Counted from the stretch's first letter, positions 11,299 to 22,569 are shown. The stretch: DNA of 64,000 nucleotides from Phytoseiulus persimilis (GCA_037576195.1 CM075103.1:23808001-23872000), one strand, 5' to 3'. A program made the numbers and translations. The notes: generated from the letters alone by a model not told the origin.

Positions 11299-12252
11299 TC
11301 AGAGAAATATTCCAATGTACCAAGAAAAATTTCTGCACCTCGGTATCGTCCCGTACAGCTTCTCAAAAGACGCTCGATCTGACTCAGATAGCTTTGCTAC
11401 TTTCAGCGACTCAGAGACCCTAAGAGGATTGGGTCGACCGCTGGAGTCATATCGAGTAGGCTGTATCAGGCAGATAAAGTCTGCTGTAGAAACACATACG
11501 GAGAGATTATGAGATCTATGCCAGCACACAAATTGTTTGGTCTATAGTAGTATTTGTGCGGACGATTCTTCAGATCTTTCATCAGCTCTTGATCTTGAGC
11601 ATAGCCGAAACAATCATTGGTCTCTCCGATTGTGCAGCAGTAACTTCTTGTGTTGGAGAACGATGCGGGTGGATGACGTCGGCGATTATTGTTGAAATCT
11701 CCGACTCCGGTCGAATTGTAGTCGAGCGAGTGTTGTCAATTAGCGAATCCTCAAGACGACGCTCAACAGAATTGCCTGCCTGATTCACGACGATTGGAAC
11801 CTCGATCGATCTATTAGAAGCAGGCACCGCGATGGAAACAACACGATCACTAGCCGAAATCAAAGCTGGATCGGCCGACTGCGGAACCGTTACAGACTGC
11901 TCTACAACACGTGTTCCGCCACCGACGGGGAGAGAGTGATCCGAAGCAGACGTCCACGCGCCATCAACATTCAACAAAATCGGCGAAGGAGAGGAAGTCG
12001 TTTCCGTAACATCAACAGAAGCGTTCGTTTGTGCGGGGATGTGTTCTGGAGTGGTTTCCCCAGAAGCATCCAGTCCAATTGCCCCGGACGCCGACAATCC
12101 AAACGAAACATTCCTCGAAATGGGGGGCCGTGTGATGTTTCCACAGCCCGGCCATTATAAACATCAACGCTCGCCGCCAACGAACACAAACAAGATCCAT
12201 CCGGAAAAAGCAAAACGGACAGATTCGTTGGAGCAGACCCGAGTTCCTTCAA
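11299..12252 (-). pseudogene. Unknown Ser/Thr/Val-rich protein, antisense within Copia
   Basis: The main minus frame is 12097-11582 (171 codons): Ser, Thr, Val, Ala and Pro rich, low in Lys, without cysteines, like a mucin-type or disordered linker. An overlapping frame (12252-11971) lies upstream and a further one (11529-11299) downstream; the latter ends next to a poly(A) signal. The three could be pieces of one broken gene. No catalytic motif or known domain is visible. Confidence 0.3.
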
Positions 12253-12888
12253 CAGATGAGCTGACGATACGCCATCACCATGAGGATAAGTAGGATCTGC
12301 AAATATGGTCGATTATCAAACATCAGTAAGGCATGAAATTATATGCATCAAAATATCGACGATACTAACGCTCAGTTGATTCCAGGCCAACATTGTCACA
12401 TTCACCAGCAAATGACAATAGGCCAAGGACGAGCAACAGAAGGAGCGGACGTGTAGCAACAGGAAACAGGATCCGAAACAATCACGTCCGGAAGCATAAC
12501 GATGGCTCCAGATCACCGTCAAGATTGACCTCACTCATTTCGTATTGCTCAGCTTGAGCAACACCGTAGGAACCACGAAACCGTCGAAATCGAGTGAGAC
12601 GCGCAATCAACGAAGACATCTTCAAGAGCTCGAGATTTCAAGACAATATGAAACTCGACAGACGTCAACATCGAACTAAGGAGTCTGGTGACATAAGCGA
12701 GGAGATCAAACAACAAGAACCAACATTCAAGGAATCTCCCGAATCAGCCTCATGCTCGTGAATGTGAACATATGATTACGAATCTATGTATAGAATTCTA
12801 GGCGACATAGTTTTGCGATAAGGTTCTTTTGATTATTACGAATTTCGTCTATATGCATTCTTGCCCGCCTGCTTGAAATGGGGGGCTT
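12253..12888. other. 3' end of Copia passenger region, no gene supported
   Basis: Only short open frames. The last 15 bases or so form the polypurine tract that primes plus-strand DNA at the LTR edge. Confidence 0.4.
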
Positions 12889-13218
12889 TGTTGTAATATT
12901 TCGCTCAGACGGGCCAAGCATACAGCGGCATCTGGCTGACGAGCCGATGGCCATGGTACGGCGTCCCTGACGGAAGCGCTCGTCTATAGTTACCCTCTCA
13001 TGTAACCCTGCTCCATAGGATATAAGCAGCATACTTACTTCAATAAACGTCGTATTCTATCTATCGCGTAGTCGTCGTAATCGTCGCGTATGCTACGCCG
13101 ACGCTGTACCAGTTCTCAGTCCGCTTTCTGAAGAACGGTGCTTACGACTCTTCGAGTATTCGGAACCAGAGGCTCTCAGTCAGTCAGATTAAGTTTAAAG
13201 TGCACGGAATCTTCGACG
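12889..13218 (+). repeat. Copia 3' LTR
   Basis: 330 bp, nearly identical to 4051-4381. The TATA box is shortened by two bases compared with the 5' copy; AATAAA lies at 13042-13047. It is followed at 13219 by CTCCT. Confidence 0.88.
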
Positions 13219-13223
13219 CTCCT

Positions 13224-13675
13224 CAACGTCCGGCTTCGGCTCCCTCCCCCTCAGGTGTCCTCACTCATGGGGGCATCGTCCCTGTGACCCAGCCGAGCCG
13301 AGCTGGTGGTCACCTCTCGACTGCCAACGAGAACCCTCCGTGCGAGGTCTCGTCTTGTGGCGGCCGAGCCCTCTCGTGGCCACCGCATGGGCCGCCCGTC
13401 TGTTCCAGGCCTGGAAAGATGAAATGAACGTTAAGAATCATGCCTCAACAGACAGCTGACAAAACACGAAAAATCGACCGCGATCAGCACTTACCGATTA
13501 CGGCCGCTGCCCACGACACAGGGCAACAAAACTGATGATCGCCGCGGCGATTCATCCTTATTCGGGGAGCACCCGCTCCCACAGGTGCCCCTTGGCATCC
13601 CGCCACTGCTGAGGCCGAGTGACACTGCGGAGCCCAGCTCTCGGAGCTTGTGCCTCCGCTCCGTGGACTGGCGAG
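13224..13675. other. Spacer between Copia and the first F-box unit
   Basis: GC-rich, no supported gene. It is not shared with units 2 and 3, whose upstream flanks (21631-21820, 32249-32440) differ, so the edge of the shared unit in copy 1 is near 13676. Confidence 0.45.
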
Positions 13676-13940
13676 CCCAGAAACATTTGGGGTTGCGGTG
13701 GAATGCTTCCGCAGGTTTTCTGTGAATTTCGAAATGTGGTGAAGCCTCGTTTCGCGATTCTCAGCTCAATGGTTCGTTGAGCGGATTCTGGCATCCCAGA
13801 TTTCTCCGGGGAGCCTCCTAGCCTTTCGCCAGGGGTTAAATGGGGCGAGTGCGGCATTTCATCTTGCCAGTCCATTCGCGATTATTCGTGGATTGCGGTA
13901 CACAGCGTCAGGGAACCTCACGGAATGCGATGCATCGGCC

Positions 13941-14129
13941 ATGGCTTCGGAGGATTCGCAGTTCCCGAGGTATTCCCAGTGTTTCTGCTTTTTCAAGACA
14001 GCCTTTTGTCAAATTTTTCGCAAGAAACGGAACATTCCCGCAATAAAAACTGTCGATGAGGATGAGTATATGCTTGCGCTCAAACCGGCTCATAACGGGA
14101 AGAAAGTGCGGGAGCTGTTGGGATTGTGA
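13941..14129 (+). CDS. Small conserved ORF upstream of F-box copy 1
   Basis: 63 codons from MASEDSQFPRY to KKVRELLGL, also present at 22080 and 32699. The C-terminal half (KTVDEDEYMLALKPAH) looks protein-like. A pyrimidine-rich stretch ending in CAAGACAG inside the frame could instead be a 3' splice site of a last exon. Function unknown. Confidence 0.3.
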   Translation: MASEDSQFPRYSQCFCFFKTAFCQIFRKKRNIPAIKTVDEDEYMLALKPAHNGKKVRELLGL

Positions 14130-14430
14130 TCCACGGACAGACGTTCATTGGTATCCTCCAAGCCAACGAGCTGAGTAATTGTAGTTCGAGCTGAATTTTA
14201 GTCGGGGTCATGAGCTATGTAGAAACCTCAATGGCTGCCCGTCAGACGACCAGGGGGCGCCACCGCTGGAGAGAGCTCGAGTCCGGTGAGGGTTTTCTTG
14301 AGAGGGCTTTGAGTCTGGTTTATTAAGCGGTCTGAATCGAGTCTCAGGCTACTTTCTGTGAGGTTTCACAGTGTGTGGATCGCGTCACTGGTTCTTTGTT
14401 TCTCCGAAACGGCTTCGTTACCCGTCCAAG

Positions 14431-16299
14431 ATGAATCTCATCGATCTCCCCGAAGACGTCCTGTATCTCATCGCCCGAGAGCTGGATATCGTGAGCTTGG
14501 CGACTTTCCAAAGGCTGCATCCACGCCTTCTTGAAGCATCGAATGGTGTTCGGAAGCTTTCGGTCAAGGCGGAGACCATCTCAGACGCAGAACTGGACTC
14601 GCTCGACATGAACGGAGGCAGGGTGTGCTCGCTCGACCTCCAGAACTGCTGGTCGTCTGGTGACCTCATCCAGGAAGTCACCAACCAGTGCCCCAACGCG
14701 AACGAGCTGAACTTGGTGAATTCGACGCTGCAGTACTCGAGAATCCTCGAGGTTCTCGAGCCGCTCAAGGAGCTGACAACATTGAAGCTCACTTTGACGG
14801 CTTCCGAGGACATCGTTCTAAGTGAGAGTCAACGTGCACTATTCCGAAATGTTCGGAAGCTCTACGTGGAAATCAGGCCCTATCATCCACCGATGGCGCT
14901 CCTGATCGATCTCATGAATGTCAGTGATTCGCTCGAGGAGTGCCACATCAACATCGTCGGCGAAGCCAACTTCCCACACTGGAATGACGCCTTACTTCCT
15001 GTCTTGGAGGCGAAAAGATGGAAAACTCTCCACACATTCATCTGCACCAGTTATCACTCGAAGAACGAACGAGCTCGCATGAAGCTCTTGGAGTGCGTGT
15101 TCAGTGAAAACTGGAGTGAGGCAGTGGAGACATGGCTGCGCAGTGCGAAAAAATGCTTCATCTTCGAACGCGGGAACTTCAACGGAATTCCTGCCCGTTC
15201 TGTACCAGACGCCCACGGGAAACCCCAAGCTTTGAGCCGACACCTCGAGGTCGAGCTCACCGAAGAAAATGGTCGGGCGACCCTCTTCGAGTCCGAATGG
15301 GGGAAGCCCACTTCACTGCGCCTAGTCGACCCCACTCGTGCAGAGAACATCCTGCGTTATCACGACTTGAATCGGTGCTTGTCGACAGCGCTGATCGAAC
15401 TAGACTTCAGCAATTGCCACTGCGAGTTCAAGGACGCAACGAAGTTGGACCTGGCAAATCTGGCTCCCTGCCTCGAAACACTGGCCGTTCCACAGTGTTT
15501 CCTCTTCCCGACTTGGCTGTCGGACGAGATTCGACGGCGGCCCGATTCACCGAAACTATTTCCGAACACGCTGTCGGGTCTCGTCAAATTGAGAAAGTTC
15601 ATCGTAAAGGCGGAACAGCATAGGCCCGGCTGCGATACCATGGATTGCAGTTGTGATTCAGATTGGTATGCGTCAAAATGTTCGGGCTGCCGTGCGGCGC
15701 TCACTTCGACCAGGTTCCCCGTGTTGGAGCCTCTCGAGAGTCTGGAGGAGCTCACGCTAGACAACGTCTGGGCGACAAAATGCTTGTACCGGAGCTTGGC
15801 ACATCCTAAGGTACATACTGTGCGCTTAGGTTTGCGGGACTACAGCGAGGTGGAGGGCTTGCGGGGCTTCTTGAATGCCTGCTCGAGCTTGAAGAAGCTC
15901 AAGCTCAGAGTTGGTGAGACTGTCACTCTCAGGACGGGACTTCCACACGACTTCTGGAGGGATCTTGCTGAAGGACCCTACTTAAACAAGCTGTGCGTGG
16001 AAGCCGAACGCCCGAGGAGTCTTGCGGTGCCTGTTTTCGAGAGCTATATCGGGCGCATTCTAGAGAAGTCGAAGCTTTTCCACCTCCACAACCCTCGTCG
16101 AGGTGTGAGGGATTCGCTGGTGAGACGCTTCGAAAGCCTGAGGGCGCTGGAGGAACACGGGCGAAAGGTTCTCGTCGCGGAGAAATGCGCAACTGAGGGA
16201 GATCTGGGGGATCGATTCGCGAACGGGCGTTTCCCCGGACGCGCCCTCTGTTCTGGCGAACCTCTCGTCGGCTATGTTAAACCGAGCGCATGGGAATGA
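14431..16299 (+). CDS. F-box/LRR-like protein, copy 1
   Basis: 622 codons, no intron. The ATG at 14431 is the first in frame (the open frame extends 20 codons upstream without ATG) and has A at -3. Residues about 1-45 are an F-box (MNLIDLPEDVLYLIARELDI then LATFQRLHPRLL), the domain that docks to Skp1 in SCF ubiquitin ligases. After it come leucine-rich repeat-like segments (e.g. VCSLDLQNC, ANELNLVNS, LTTLKLTLTA, LEELTLDNV, LKKLKLRV), the usual substrate-binding part. A cysteine cluster CSC...C..C near residues 405-420 interrupts the repeats and might bind metal. A poly(A) signal lies at 16402-16407. Likely role: substrate receptor for ubiquitination; substrate unknown. The near-identity with copy 3 shows recent duplication. 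Confidence 0.82.
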   Translation: MNLIDLPEDVLYLIARELDIVSLATFQRLHPRLLEASNGVRKLSVKAETISDAELDSLDMNGGRVCSLDLQNCWSSGDLIQEVTNQCPNANELNLVNSTLQYSRILEVLEPLKELTTLKLTLTASEDIVLSESQRALFRNVRKLYVEIRPYHPPMALLIDLMNVSDSLEECHINIVGEANFPHWNDALLPVLEAKRWKTLHTFICTSYHSKNERARMKLLECVFSENWSEAVETWLRSAKKCFIFERGNFNGIPARSVPDAHGKPQALSRHLEVELTEENGRATLFESEWGKPTSLRLVDPTRAENILRYHDLNRCLSTALIELDFSNCHCEFKDATKLDLANLAPCLETLAVPQCFLFPTWLSDEIRRRPDSPKLFPNTLSGLVKLRKFIVKAEQHRPGCDTMDCSCDSDWYASKCSGCRAALTSTRFPVLEPLESLEELTLDNVWATKCLYRSLAHPKVHTVRLGLRDYSEVEGLRGFLNACSSLKKLKLRVGETVTLRTGLPHDFWRDLAEGPYLNKLCVEAERPRSLAVPVFESYIGRILEKSKLFHLHNPRRGVRDSLVRRFESLRALEEHGRKVLVAEKCATEGDLGDRFANGRFPGRALCSGEPLVGYVKPSAWE

Positions 16300-16709
16300 T
16301 TCTGCTTCTGTTAGGTACCCCTGGATGTATATTGTATGTATAGAGATGTTGTTCCGAACTGCGGCAATGAAAAATGAATATGAAATATCATCAGAAACTA
16401 CAATAAAAATTATTTCTTATAGCATGTACAGTGTTTATTCGTCGATGATTGATGGTTCTGGTCTCAAACTACATCGGGTTATTCAGCTATGAGAGGTTCT
16501 TCATCGTCGATCTCTTCGAACCGTGGCTGAGGAATTCTAATTCTGCGTTCCGCTGTTTTTTTCGTGATTTTGTTCGTCCGTCCTCAGTTCTCCATGGATT
16601 CCAGGGTGAAACCAGTCTGTCTGATTCTAATAAGGACACCAGATGAACGCCTTAACCTGCATGCCAGGGACGTTATCCTAGACCTTTTTGTGAGTGATAC
16701 CAATGTTCA

Positions 16710-17530
16710 TCAGCGACCTCCTGTTTGCAGACGATCTGAAGTTATTCGGACCTGCGCGTGATCCAGTGGATCGAATCACCTTACAAGCGGCCATCGACGG
16801 TGTTGCTCGGTGGTGCCTGGACAATAAAATGGTGCTGTCCGCTTCTAAGTGCGCAGTGCTGGTTTAGGAAAACTCAACCTCCATCGATCCCGTGTACTCC
16901 GTTTGTGGTCAAACTCTCCCAACCGTACCAACCATTCGCGATCTTGGAGTTATTTCGCATGACCTGAACTTCGACGCACACATCTCCGGCATCGTCACCT
17001 CAGCCCGATTCATTGTTAACAACATATTCCGCTGTTTTATTGTCAAGCGTCCGGAGTTCTATCTAAGACTTTACAACTCGCTCGTGGTTTCGAAGTTTTT
17101 ATATTGTTGTGCAGTGTGGCTGCCATACATGGCAAAGCATGTGAAAATGATTGAGTCTGTGCAAAGCTATTTCGTGAGGAGACTGCGTCGTAGATGTTCG
17201 ATGCCGAACGACGATTTCTCCCTAAGACCATTGATGGACGTCCTATCTGACCAGGACCCACGCGTCCTCAGGCGCATTGTTCTGTTAATGACGCTGAGCG
17301 CTACTTCGACGTTGCTAAAAATGATCTCCGAAGCAAGGGGACGATCAGAACAAAGTCAATTGCCCGGACTGATGCTGTCCAGAACTCATTTTCCTGGCGA
17401 ATTTGCACAAAGATCTCAAAGAAACAAATACCCGGTGATATTCTCCTATAGACTATTCGAGTCATTCGTTGTATTGTTCGATTTTACCTTTACCTGCCCC
17501 TTTTTAAATAAAGTGTTTTGAATTGAATTT
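16710..17530 (+). mobile_element. 5'-truncated CR1/Jockey-like non-LTR fragment
   Basis: Encodes the C-terminal half of a reverse transcriptase. LLFADDLKLF (catalytic FADD, about 16718-16745) starts right at the 5' break, followed by WCLDNKMVLSASKC. In the same frame, after one TAG stop near 16866, come IRDLGVISHDLNFDAHIS and LYNSLVVSKFLYCCAVW, typical of CR1/Jockey RT C-termini. The frame stops at 17521. The 3' end is AATAAA then TTGAATTGAATT, a short repeated tail. It sits at the point where unit 1 lacks the sequence of unit 3 and joins NLR at 17531. Confidence 0.75.
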
Positions 17531-20500
17531 AGATGGTCGAAGAGGCCCAAACAAAAATGGCGCACGCAGCCGCCGCGGCAGCGGCGCCGTCAAATGATAC
17601 GTCTAAGAAAGTTCGTACTCCGCAGAAAAAGCCTGGAGGCGGACAAAAGGACAGATCTGCACCCAAAGCACCGGGGCAGAGACAACAGCATCAAGGGCGG
17701 TCACAGGAGCAAGCCCCGAAGGACCACAGCAAACCTGACCCAGTGGATACTCCGGCAAAAAACGCCACCAGTCCTACCAGACCGACGAAACAAGGCGTCA
17801 CCCTCCTGAAGGACCTGGAAGTGCCCCGCCGAGGTCCTAACAAGAGCAACCAGCCAATCCAGCCCATGAGGCGATGCCGCAAGCGTGGACTCCGAAGCAA
17901 AGGAGCACCTTGCGAGACTGTTGTTAATAAACTATGTTTCGCTTCTCTAAATATCAATGGTTTTAATCTAGCATGGCCAAATGGGCTGCGCTTGAAAAAG
18001 ATGTGCTCATCGACATGAACGTGGACATAATGATGTCATGTGAAACGCGTCTTATTATGAATGACGAGAAAGCACCACCCATTGAGGAATACAACATAAT
18101 ATCCAGCAACCGGCGAGGCCCGACTGGGAGAAACTCGAATGGTGGCGTAGCTATCCTATACAGGGGAAACTGTGTCGAAGACTGGAACCACAAAGGCAAT
18201 GACTTCATTGCCCAAGCAACGTGGATTGGCAGACAACGATGGATATTCATATCCTTCTACATATATGAAACATGGAACAGTAAGGGAAAACAAAACCCTC
18301 ACCAGATCCATGAGAACACTCATCAAGCAAAAGTGCTCGCCGCTAGATAAGATTATCATAGGTGGTGACGCCAATGCGCATATCCCCAGCCTCGATGGAA
18401 AATCAAACAAAAGAGGACAGATCCTCGAGGAGTTTTCCATTGAGAACGGACTCACTATACTAAACATGACTGAGCGATGCGAAGGCAAATTCACTCGAGG
18501 GGAGTCAGCGATAGACTACTTTCTTGTGAACGGAGCAGCGCTGAGTCACATAGACTCCATGACCATCGACGAAGACAGGATCATAGCACTGAGCGATCAT
18601 AATCTTCTGAGAATGAAATGCGCAGCCCAGCAGAGTCATGTACCAAAAATCAAGAAACGGATTCACTCGATGCGTCCGCTTCTCGCTGCGCAAATAGTTG
18701 AGAATCAACTTGAGGCGCACCCAGGTGGCCTTCCACTGGGATATGAAGACTTTAAGGAAAAGATACTAGGAGCAATCAAAAAATCACGACGTATCCACCG
18801 ACGCGTCCACCCCACACTTATCCGATCTAAGACTCTAGACGAGCTAATTGGATACCGGAGAGAGTGCGGCCGACTCTGGAGACAGAGGAAACGCCAACTG
18901 AACTCTGTCGCGAGAAATGGTACCACAGAGCACCGTGAGACCGACAAAGATAGCGGCGTTGGAGACTCGACAACGAACACACCACATGTGCGTTCAAGAG
19001 AACAGAGTGGGCAAACAACGCATGCGCCCTCCGAAACACTCAGTGACTGTGACGTTGTAGAGGCAGAAAGCCGATACCGCGCAGCACAACAGCAAGTTCG
19101 CGAGGAAGTGCAGAGAGAAGTGAGGCGACGTGACCACCAAATATGCCTGGATATCCTCAAAGCACCCAGAAACAACAGAGCTAAAAGGCTGTGGCAGTTC
19201 CTGAGTCGAAGTAAGGACACTGGACGCCCGTCTGGCACCAGGATCAAAGACCGAAATGGTCTCCTGATTCCAAACGACGACTTGACAGATCACCTAACTG
19301 GCGTAGGAATTGCTGGAAGCAAGCAAGACCAACGATCAGGAAGACCTGTGGCGAGTAAGCAGAGATCCCACAGGAATCGTTACAGGCCCAGAAGAGGTCA
19401 AGAGAGCGATGAGTACCATCCAAGACCGCTCAGGCTGTGGCCTCGATGGTACCCCACCGAAAGTCTTGAATAGTCTGCAGAGTGAAGGTGTAAAGCAAAT
19501 CACCGAACTATCAAACAGAATGTTTTCCGGAGCCGAATACATACCAGAGGACTGGAAACAGAGAAGAGCGTCCCTCATAGAAAAAGGAAACTCTAAAAAG
19601 GGACACCTGAACACATTTCGACCGATCACCATCACCCCAGTCCTGTACAGACTATTCACCAAGATCTTCACCTCAAAGATCCAAGAGTGGATCGAGAATT
19701 AACAGATTCTGGGGGAGAAGCAGAACGGCTTTAGATCAGGTGGGCGTGGAGACGATAACATCTTCATACTTAATTCCGCCATAGAGATCGCCAGAGAAAA
19801 CAAGCAAGGAATGATAGCCTGCTTCCTGGACTGCTCCCGAGCCTTCGACAGAATTGACCGCGAAGAACTGTGGAAGATTCTACGCAGACTCGGAATGGAA
19901 CCCAGCTGGGTCGACCTACTGACACGCATATACGAGAACAACAAAGTCAAAATTGTTCACGGCGAGGTCAGCTCAGACTGGCTATGCTCTCACAGAGGTG
20001 TGAAACAAGGCTGCCCCTTGAGCAGCATCCTGTTCATGCTATACATAACAGAGCTTGAGAAACGACGGATTTCGAATCAGGCGGAGAGGAAACTTTCGGA
20101 ACACTCGGGAACCGAAACACTTCATGCTACCCGGGTTGTTCTTTGCGGTAACACAGTGCTACTCGCACACAAACGCAAGGATCTACGAGAGCTTCTTATC
20201 ATCACCTCGGCATTCGGAAGGGTTAGAAGATTGACCTTCAACCCCCTAAAAAGTGCAGTGGTTGTGTTCTCAAACCACTCGGTTGGCTACTGCGACGGCC
20301 TCCAGATACAAGGCAGAGCCCTGCCTGTCAGCCGAGAGTTCACATATCTAGGGATCACCCTAAGTGACGACTCTAACTACCTCTCCAAGCGAGAAGATAA
20401 ATGGAAGACGGATGCGGAGAAAGTCCTTCGCCAGATGCACGCCCAGACACTATGGGGATTCAACAAGTTTGAAATGTCCAAAACATTCTGAAAAGGCGTC

Positions 20501-21365
20501 GCTGTCCCGAAAATCACATACGCAAACGCTGTTACCGTGATGACAACTAACACAGTGAACGAACTGGAGAAAGCCCAGCGCGAGGCAGCGCGATGGACAC
20601 TGGGTACACCAGGATGGAAGGTAGCAAACGAATACCTTTCATCGGAGCTGAGCTGAAGCTCCTTCGAAGCAAGGGGAAGCCAAAAGTAGGCTCAGGTATT
20701 CCGTGAGGATCTGCTCAATGCCGGACTCGAGATGGCCCAAAATGCTACTTGATGCAGTTGAGCTACAAAAAAACAAAACGAATGGTCTACCTACGAAAGA
20801 ATAGGGAGTTCTCAAAACCAAATTCGATTGCGACGCACTGACGATCGAACACGACCACGAAAACCGACTACTCCTTGGAGTCTCTACCCGAAGCTATCCG
20901 AAAAAGTTAAGACCGTACAGGATAAGGCCTGGGAAGACGGGATGGAAGTGAGGTCCACTCTCGAGCTGTACCGAGCCCACCAAGAGACAAGGACCACAAT
21001 GACCCACATATATGACAATAGTAGAGGATCCTCCCTGCTAGCCCTAGCGAGAGCTGGAACCCTCTCAACAAAATGTCATAATCCCATCTTCCAAGCTGCC
21101 CCAGACACATTCTGCGACCGATGTGGAGTTCACCCCGAAACGATCGCACAAGTGATCTTCGGCTGCAATGAATTCGTTTACACCAACGAACACCCCACAG
21201 CTCGCCTCGGCCTAAGCAGCGAGCTGAATCATTCATTGGTGAACAAGACTTAGCGACTTCTCGAAGGATGGGAACGCAACAAGAAAGGATCCGCTGAGCA
21301 TGCTCGCGCCTGAATTGAAAAGTTGAATAATAAATACAAAAATCAGATCCAATAAACAATGAACC
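17531..21365 (+). mobile_element. APE-type non-LTR retrotransposon (NLR), copy A
   Basis: The longest 3' copy of the family found three times here. It begins inside ORF1/linker (ATGGTCGAAGAGG) and runs through the APE endonuclease and RT to a 3' UTR with AATAAA signals near 21330 and 21351. At 21366 it is followed by a 5'-end fragment of the same family. Copies B (29566-32047) and C (39187-63828, nested) share its key lesions. Confidence 0.8.
17533..21253 (+). pseudogene. NLR copy A: basic linker, APE endonuclease, reverse transcriptase, zinc motif
   Basis: A Lys/Pro/Gln-rich linker is followed by the endonuclease: LCFASLNING, CETRL, GGDANAHIPS, SAIDYFLVN and ALSDHNLLRM give the expected N, E, DxN, D and SDH blocks. 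RT blocks are FRPITITPVLYRLF, NGFRSGGRGDDN, ACFLDCSRAFDRID and GVKQGCPLSSILF. The catalytic FADD box near 20139 is destroyed: a base is lost there and the frame reads CGN. An in-frame TAA stands just before the NGFRS block. Frameshifts lie near 17965, 18270 and 19310. The C-terminus has CDRCG...H...C, a zinc motif. The protein would nick target DNA and prime reverse transcription; this copy cannot. Confidence 0.78.
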
Positions 21366-21618
21366 ATGAATCTCCCAGAGTCTTTGGGAGAAACACAGCA
21401 ATCTTCCTGTCCTGGTGATTGCCCCAAGAATGATTGTTGTTTCTACACCGCAACCAGACAGTTCACTGAGTCAATCAGAATCGGTATTCGACCTAACGGA
21501 ATGGAAAAAAAGCCCGGAGGTATCGGAAAAATCCCGTCGCACGGTACTTCATGCTTGCCTCAAATTCACTGGTTCGCTGGTTCCATACACATGAGCCTGT
21601 CCAAACTGTGAGACGGTC
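21366..21618 (+). repeat. 5' fragment of NLR, head to tail with copy A
   Basis: Homologous to 26127-26375 and 37599-37840, the start of the shared block before ORF1 in units 2 and 3 (TCTTTGGGAGAAACACAGC). It directly follows the 3' end of copy A and breaks off at CCAAACTGT (about 21610). Confidence 0.65.
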
Positions 21619-22079
21619 TTGGACATCCAGCTGCTGCGCCAGTCACCATTTCATGCGAAACAGGCGGCGGTTTTATGCACCTGCACTGTGCGGGCCCTGA
21701 TCATCGTGATCGGCGGTTGTACGTATTCCCGACTCGCATTCTTTGAACTCGGAGCATGTGAGTGGGGGTCGCAAAAATTCACGATTCCGAGTCTGCGACC
21801 CCTACTCGTGAGCATTCAGAAACATTTGGAGTTGCGGTGGAATGCTTCCGCAGGTTTTCTGTGGATTTTAAAATGTGGTGAAGCCTCGCTTCGCGATTCT
21901 CAGCTCAATGGTTCGTTGAGCGGATTCTGGCATCCCAGATTTCTCCGGGGAGCCTCCTAGCCTTTCGCCAGGGGTTAAATGGGGCGAGTGCGGCATTTCA
22001 TCGTGCCAGTCCATTCGCGATTATTCGTGGATTTCGGTACACAGCGTCAGGGAACCTCACGGAATGCGATGCATCGGCC

Positions 22080-22268
22080 ATGGCTTCGGAGGATTCGCAG
22101 TTCCGGAGGTATTCCCAGTGTTTCTGCTTTTTCAAGACAGCCTTTTGTCAAATTTTTCGCAAGAAACGGAACATTCCCGCAATAAAAACTGTCGATGAGG
22201 ATGAGTATATGCTTGCGCTCAAACCGGCTCATTACGGGAAGAAAGTGCGGGAGCTGTTGGGATTGTGA
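22080..22268 (+). CDS. Small conserved ORF upstream of F-box copy 2
   Basis: Same frame as 13941-14129 with a Pro-to-Arg change at residue 9 and a His-Tyr in place of His-Asn. Open in full. Confidence 0.3.
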   Translation: MASEDSQFRRYSQCFCFFKTAFCQIFRKKRNIPAIKTVDEDEYMLALKPAHYGKKVRELLGL

Positions 22269-22569
22269 TCCACGGACAGACGTTCATTGGTATCCTCCAA
22301 GCCAACGAGCTGAGTAATTGTAGTTCGAGCTGAATTTTAGTCGGGGTCATGAGCTATGTAGAAACCTCAATGGCTGCCCGTCAGACGACCAGGGGGCGCC
22401 ACCGCTGGAGAGAGCTCGAGTCCGGTGAGGGTTTTCTTGAGAGGGCTTTGAGTCTGGTTTATTAAGCGGTCTGAATCGAGTCTCAGGCTACTTTCTGTGA
22501 GGTTTCACAGTGTGTGGATCGCGTCACTGGTTCTTTGTTTCTTCGAAACGGCTTCGTTACCCGTCCAAG

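Larger units (their letters stand above)
4051..13218 (+). mobile_element. Ty1/copia LTR retrotransposon with a 4.2-kb 3' passenger region
   Basis: Two LTRs (4051-4381 and 12889-13218) begin TGTTGTAATATT. The pair is flanked by the 5-bp duplication CTCCT (4046-4050 and 13219-13223), so one insertion event made the whole 9168 bp. A purine tract (GAAATGGGGGGC, about 12875-12886) precedes the 3' LTR as a polypurine tract should. Gag and pol in Copia order (PR, IN, RT, RNase H) fill 4479-8716 with many frameshifts. The remaining 8717-12888 is not Copia gag-pol. Typical Copia elements are about 5-6 kb, so this one is unusually long at the 3' side. Whether the extra DNA came as part of the element or as a later insertion is open. 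Confidence 0.88.
13676..21630 (+). repeat. Tandem unit 1 (F-box gene plus NLR)
   Basis: Matches units 2 and 3 from about 13676 (AGAAACATTTGGGGTTGCGG) to about 16709, and again from about 17531 through the NLR. Between them a CR1-like fragment replaces about 3.8 kb present in unit 3 (35483-39299). The NLR here continues to its natural 3' end (about 21365). Confidence 0.75.

Noticed and set aside
12889-13218. Solo LTR
   Set aside because: A polypurine tract precedes it and the CTCCT duplication pairs it with the LTR at 4051, so it is the 3' LTR of the same element.
14371-14430. Upstream extension of the F-box ORF (CGSRHWFF...)
   Set aside because: It would start at GTG; the first ATG in frame is at 14431 and begins the F-box directly.
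14418-15764. Minus-strand frames inside the F-box genes (e.g. 131, 134 and 98 codons)
   Set aside because: Shadows of the strongly coding plus frame; repeated identically in each copy and without domain.
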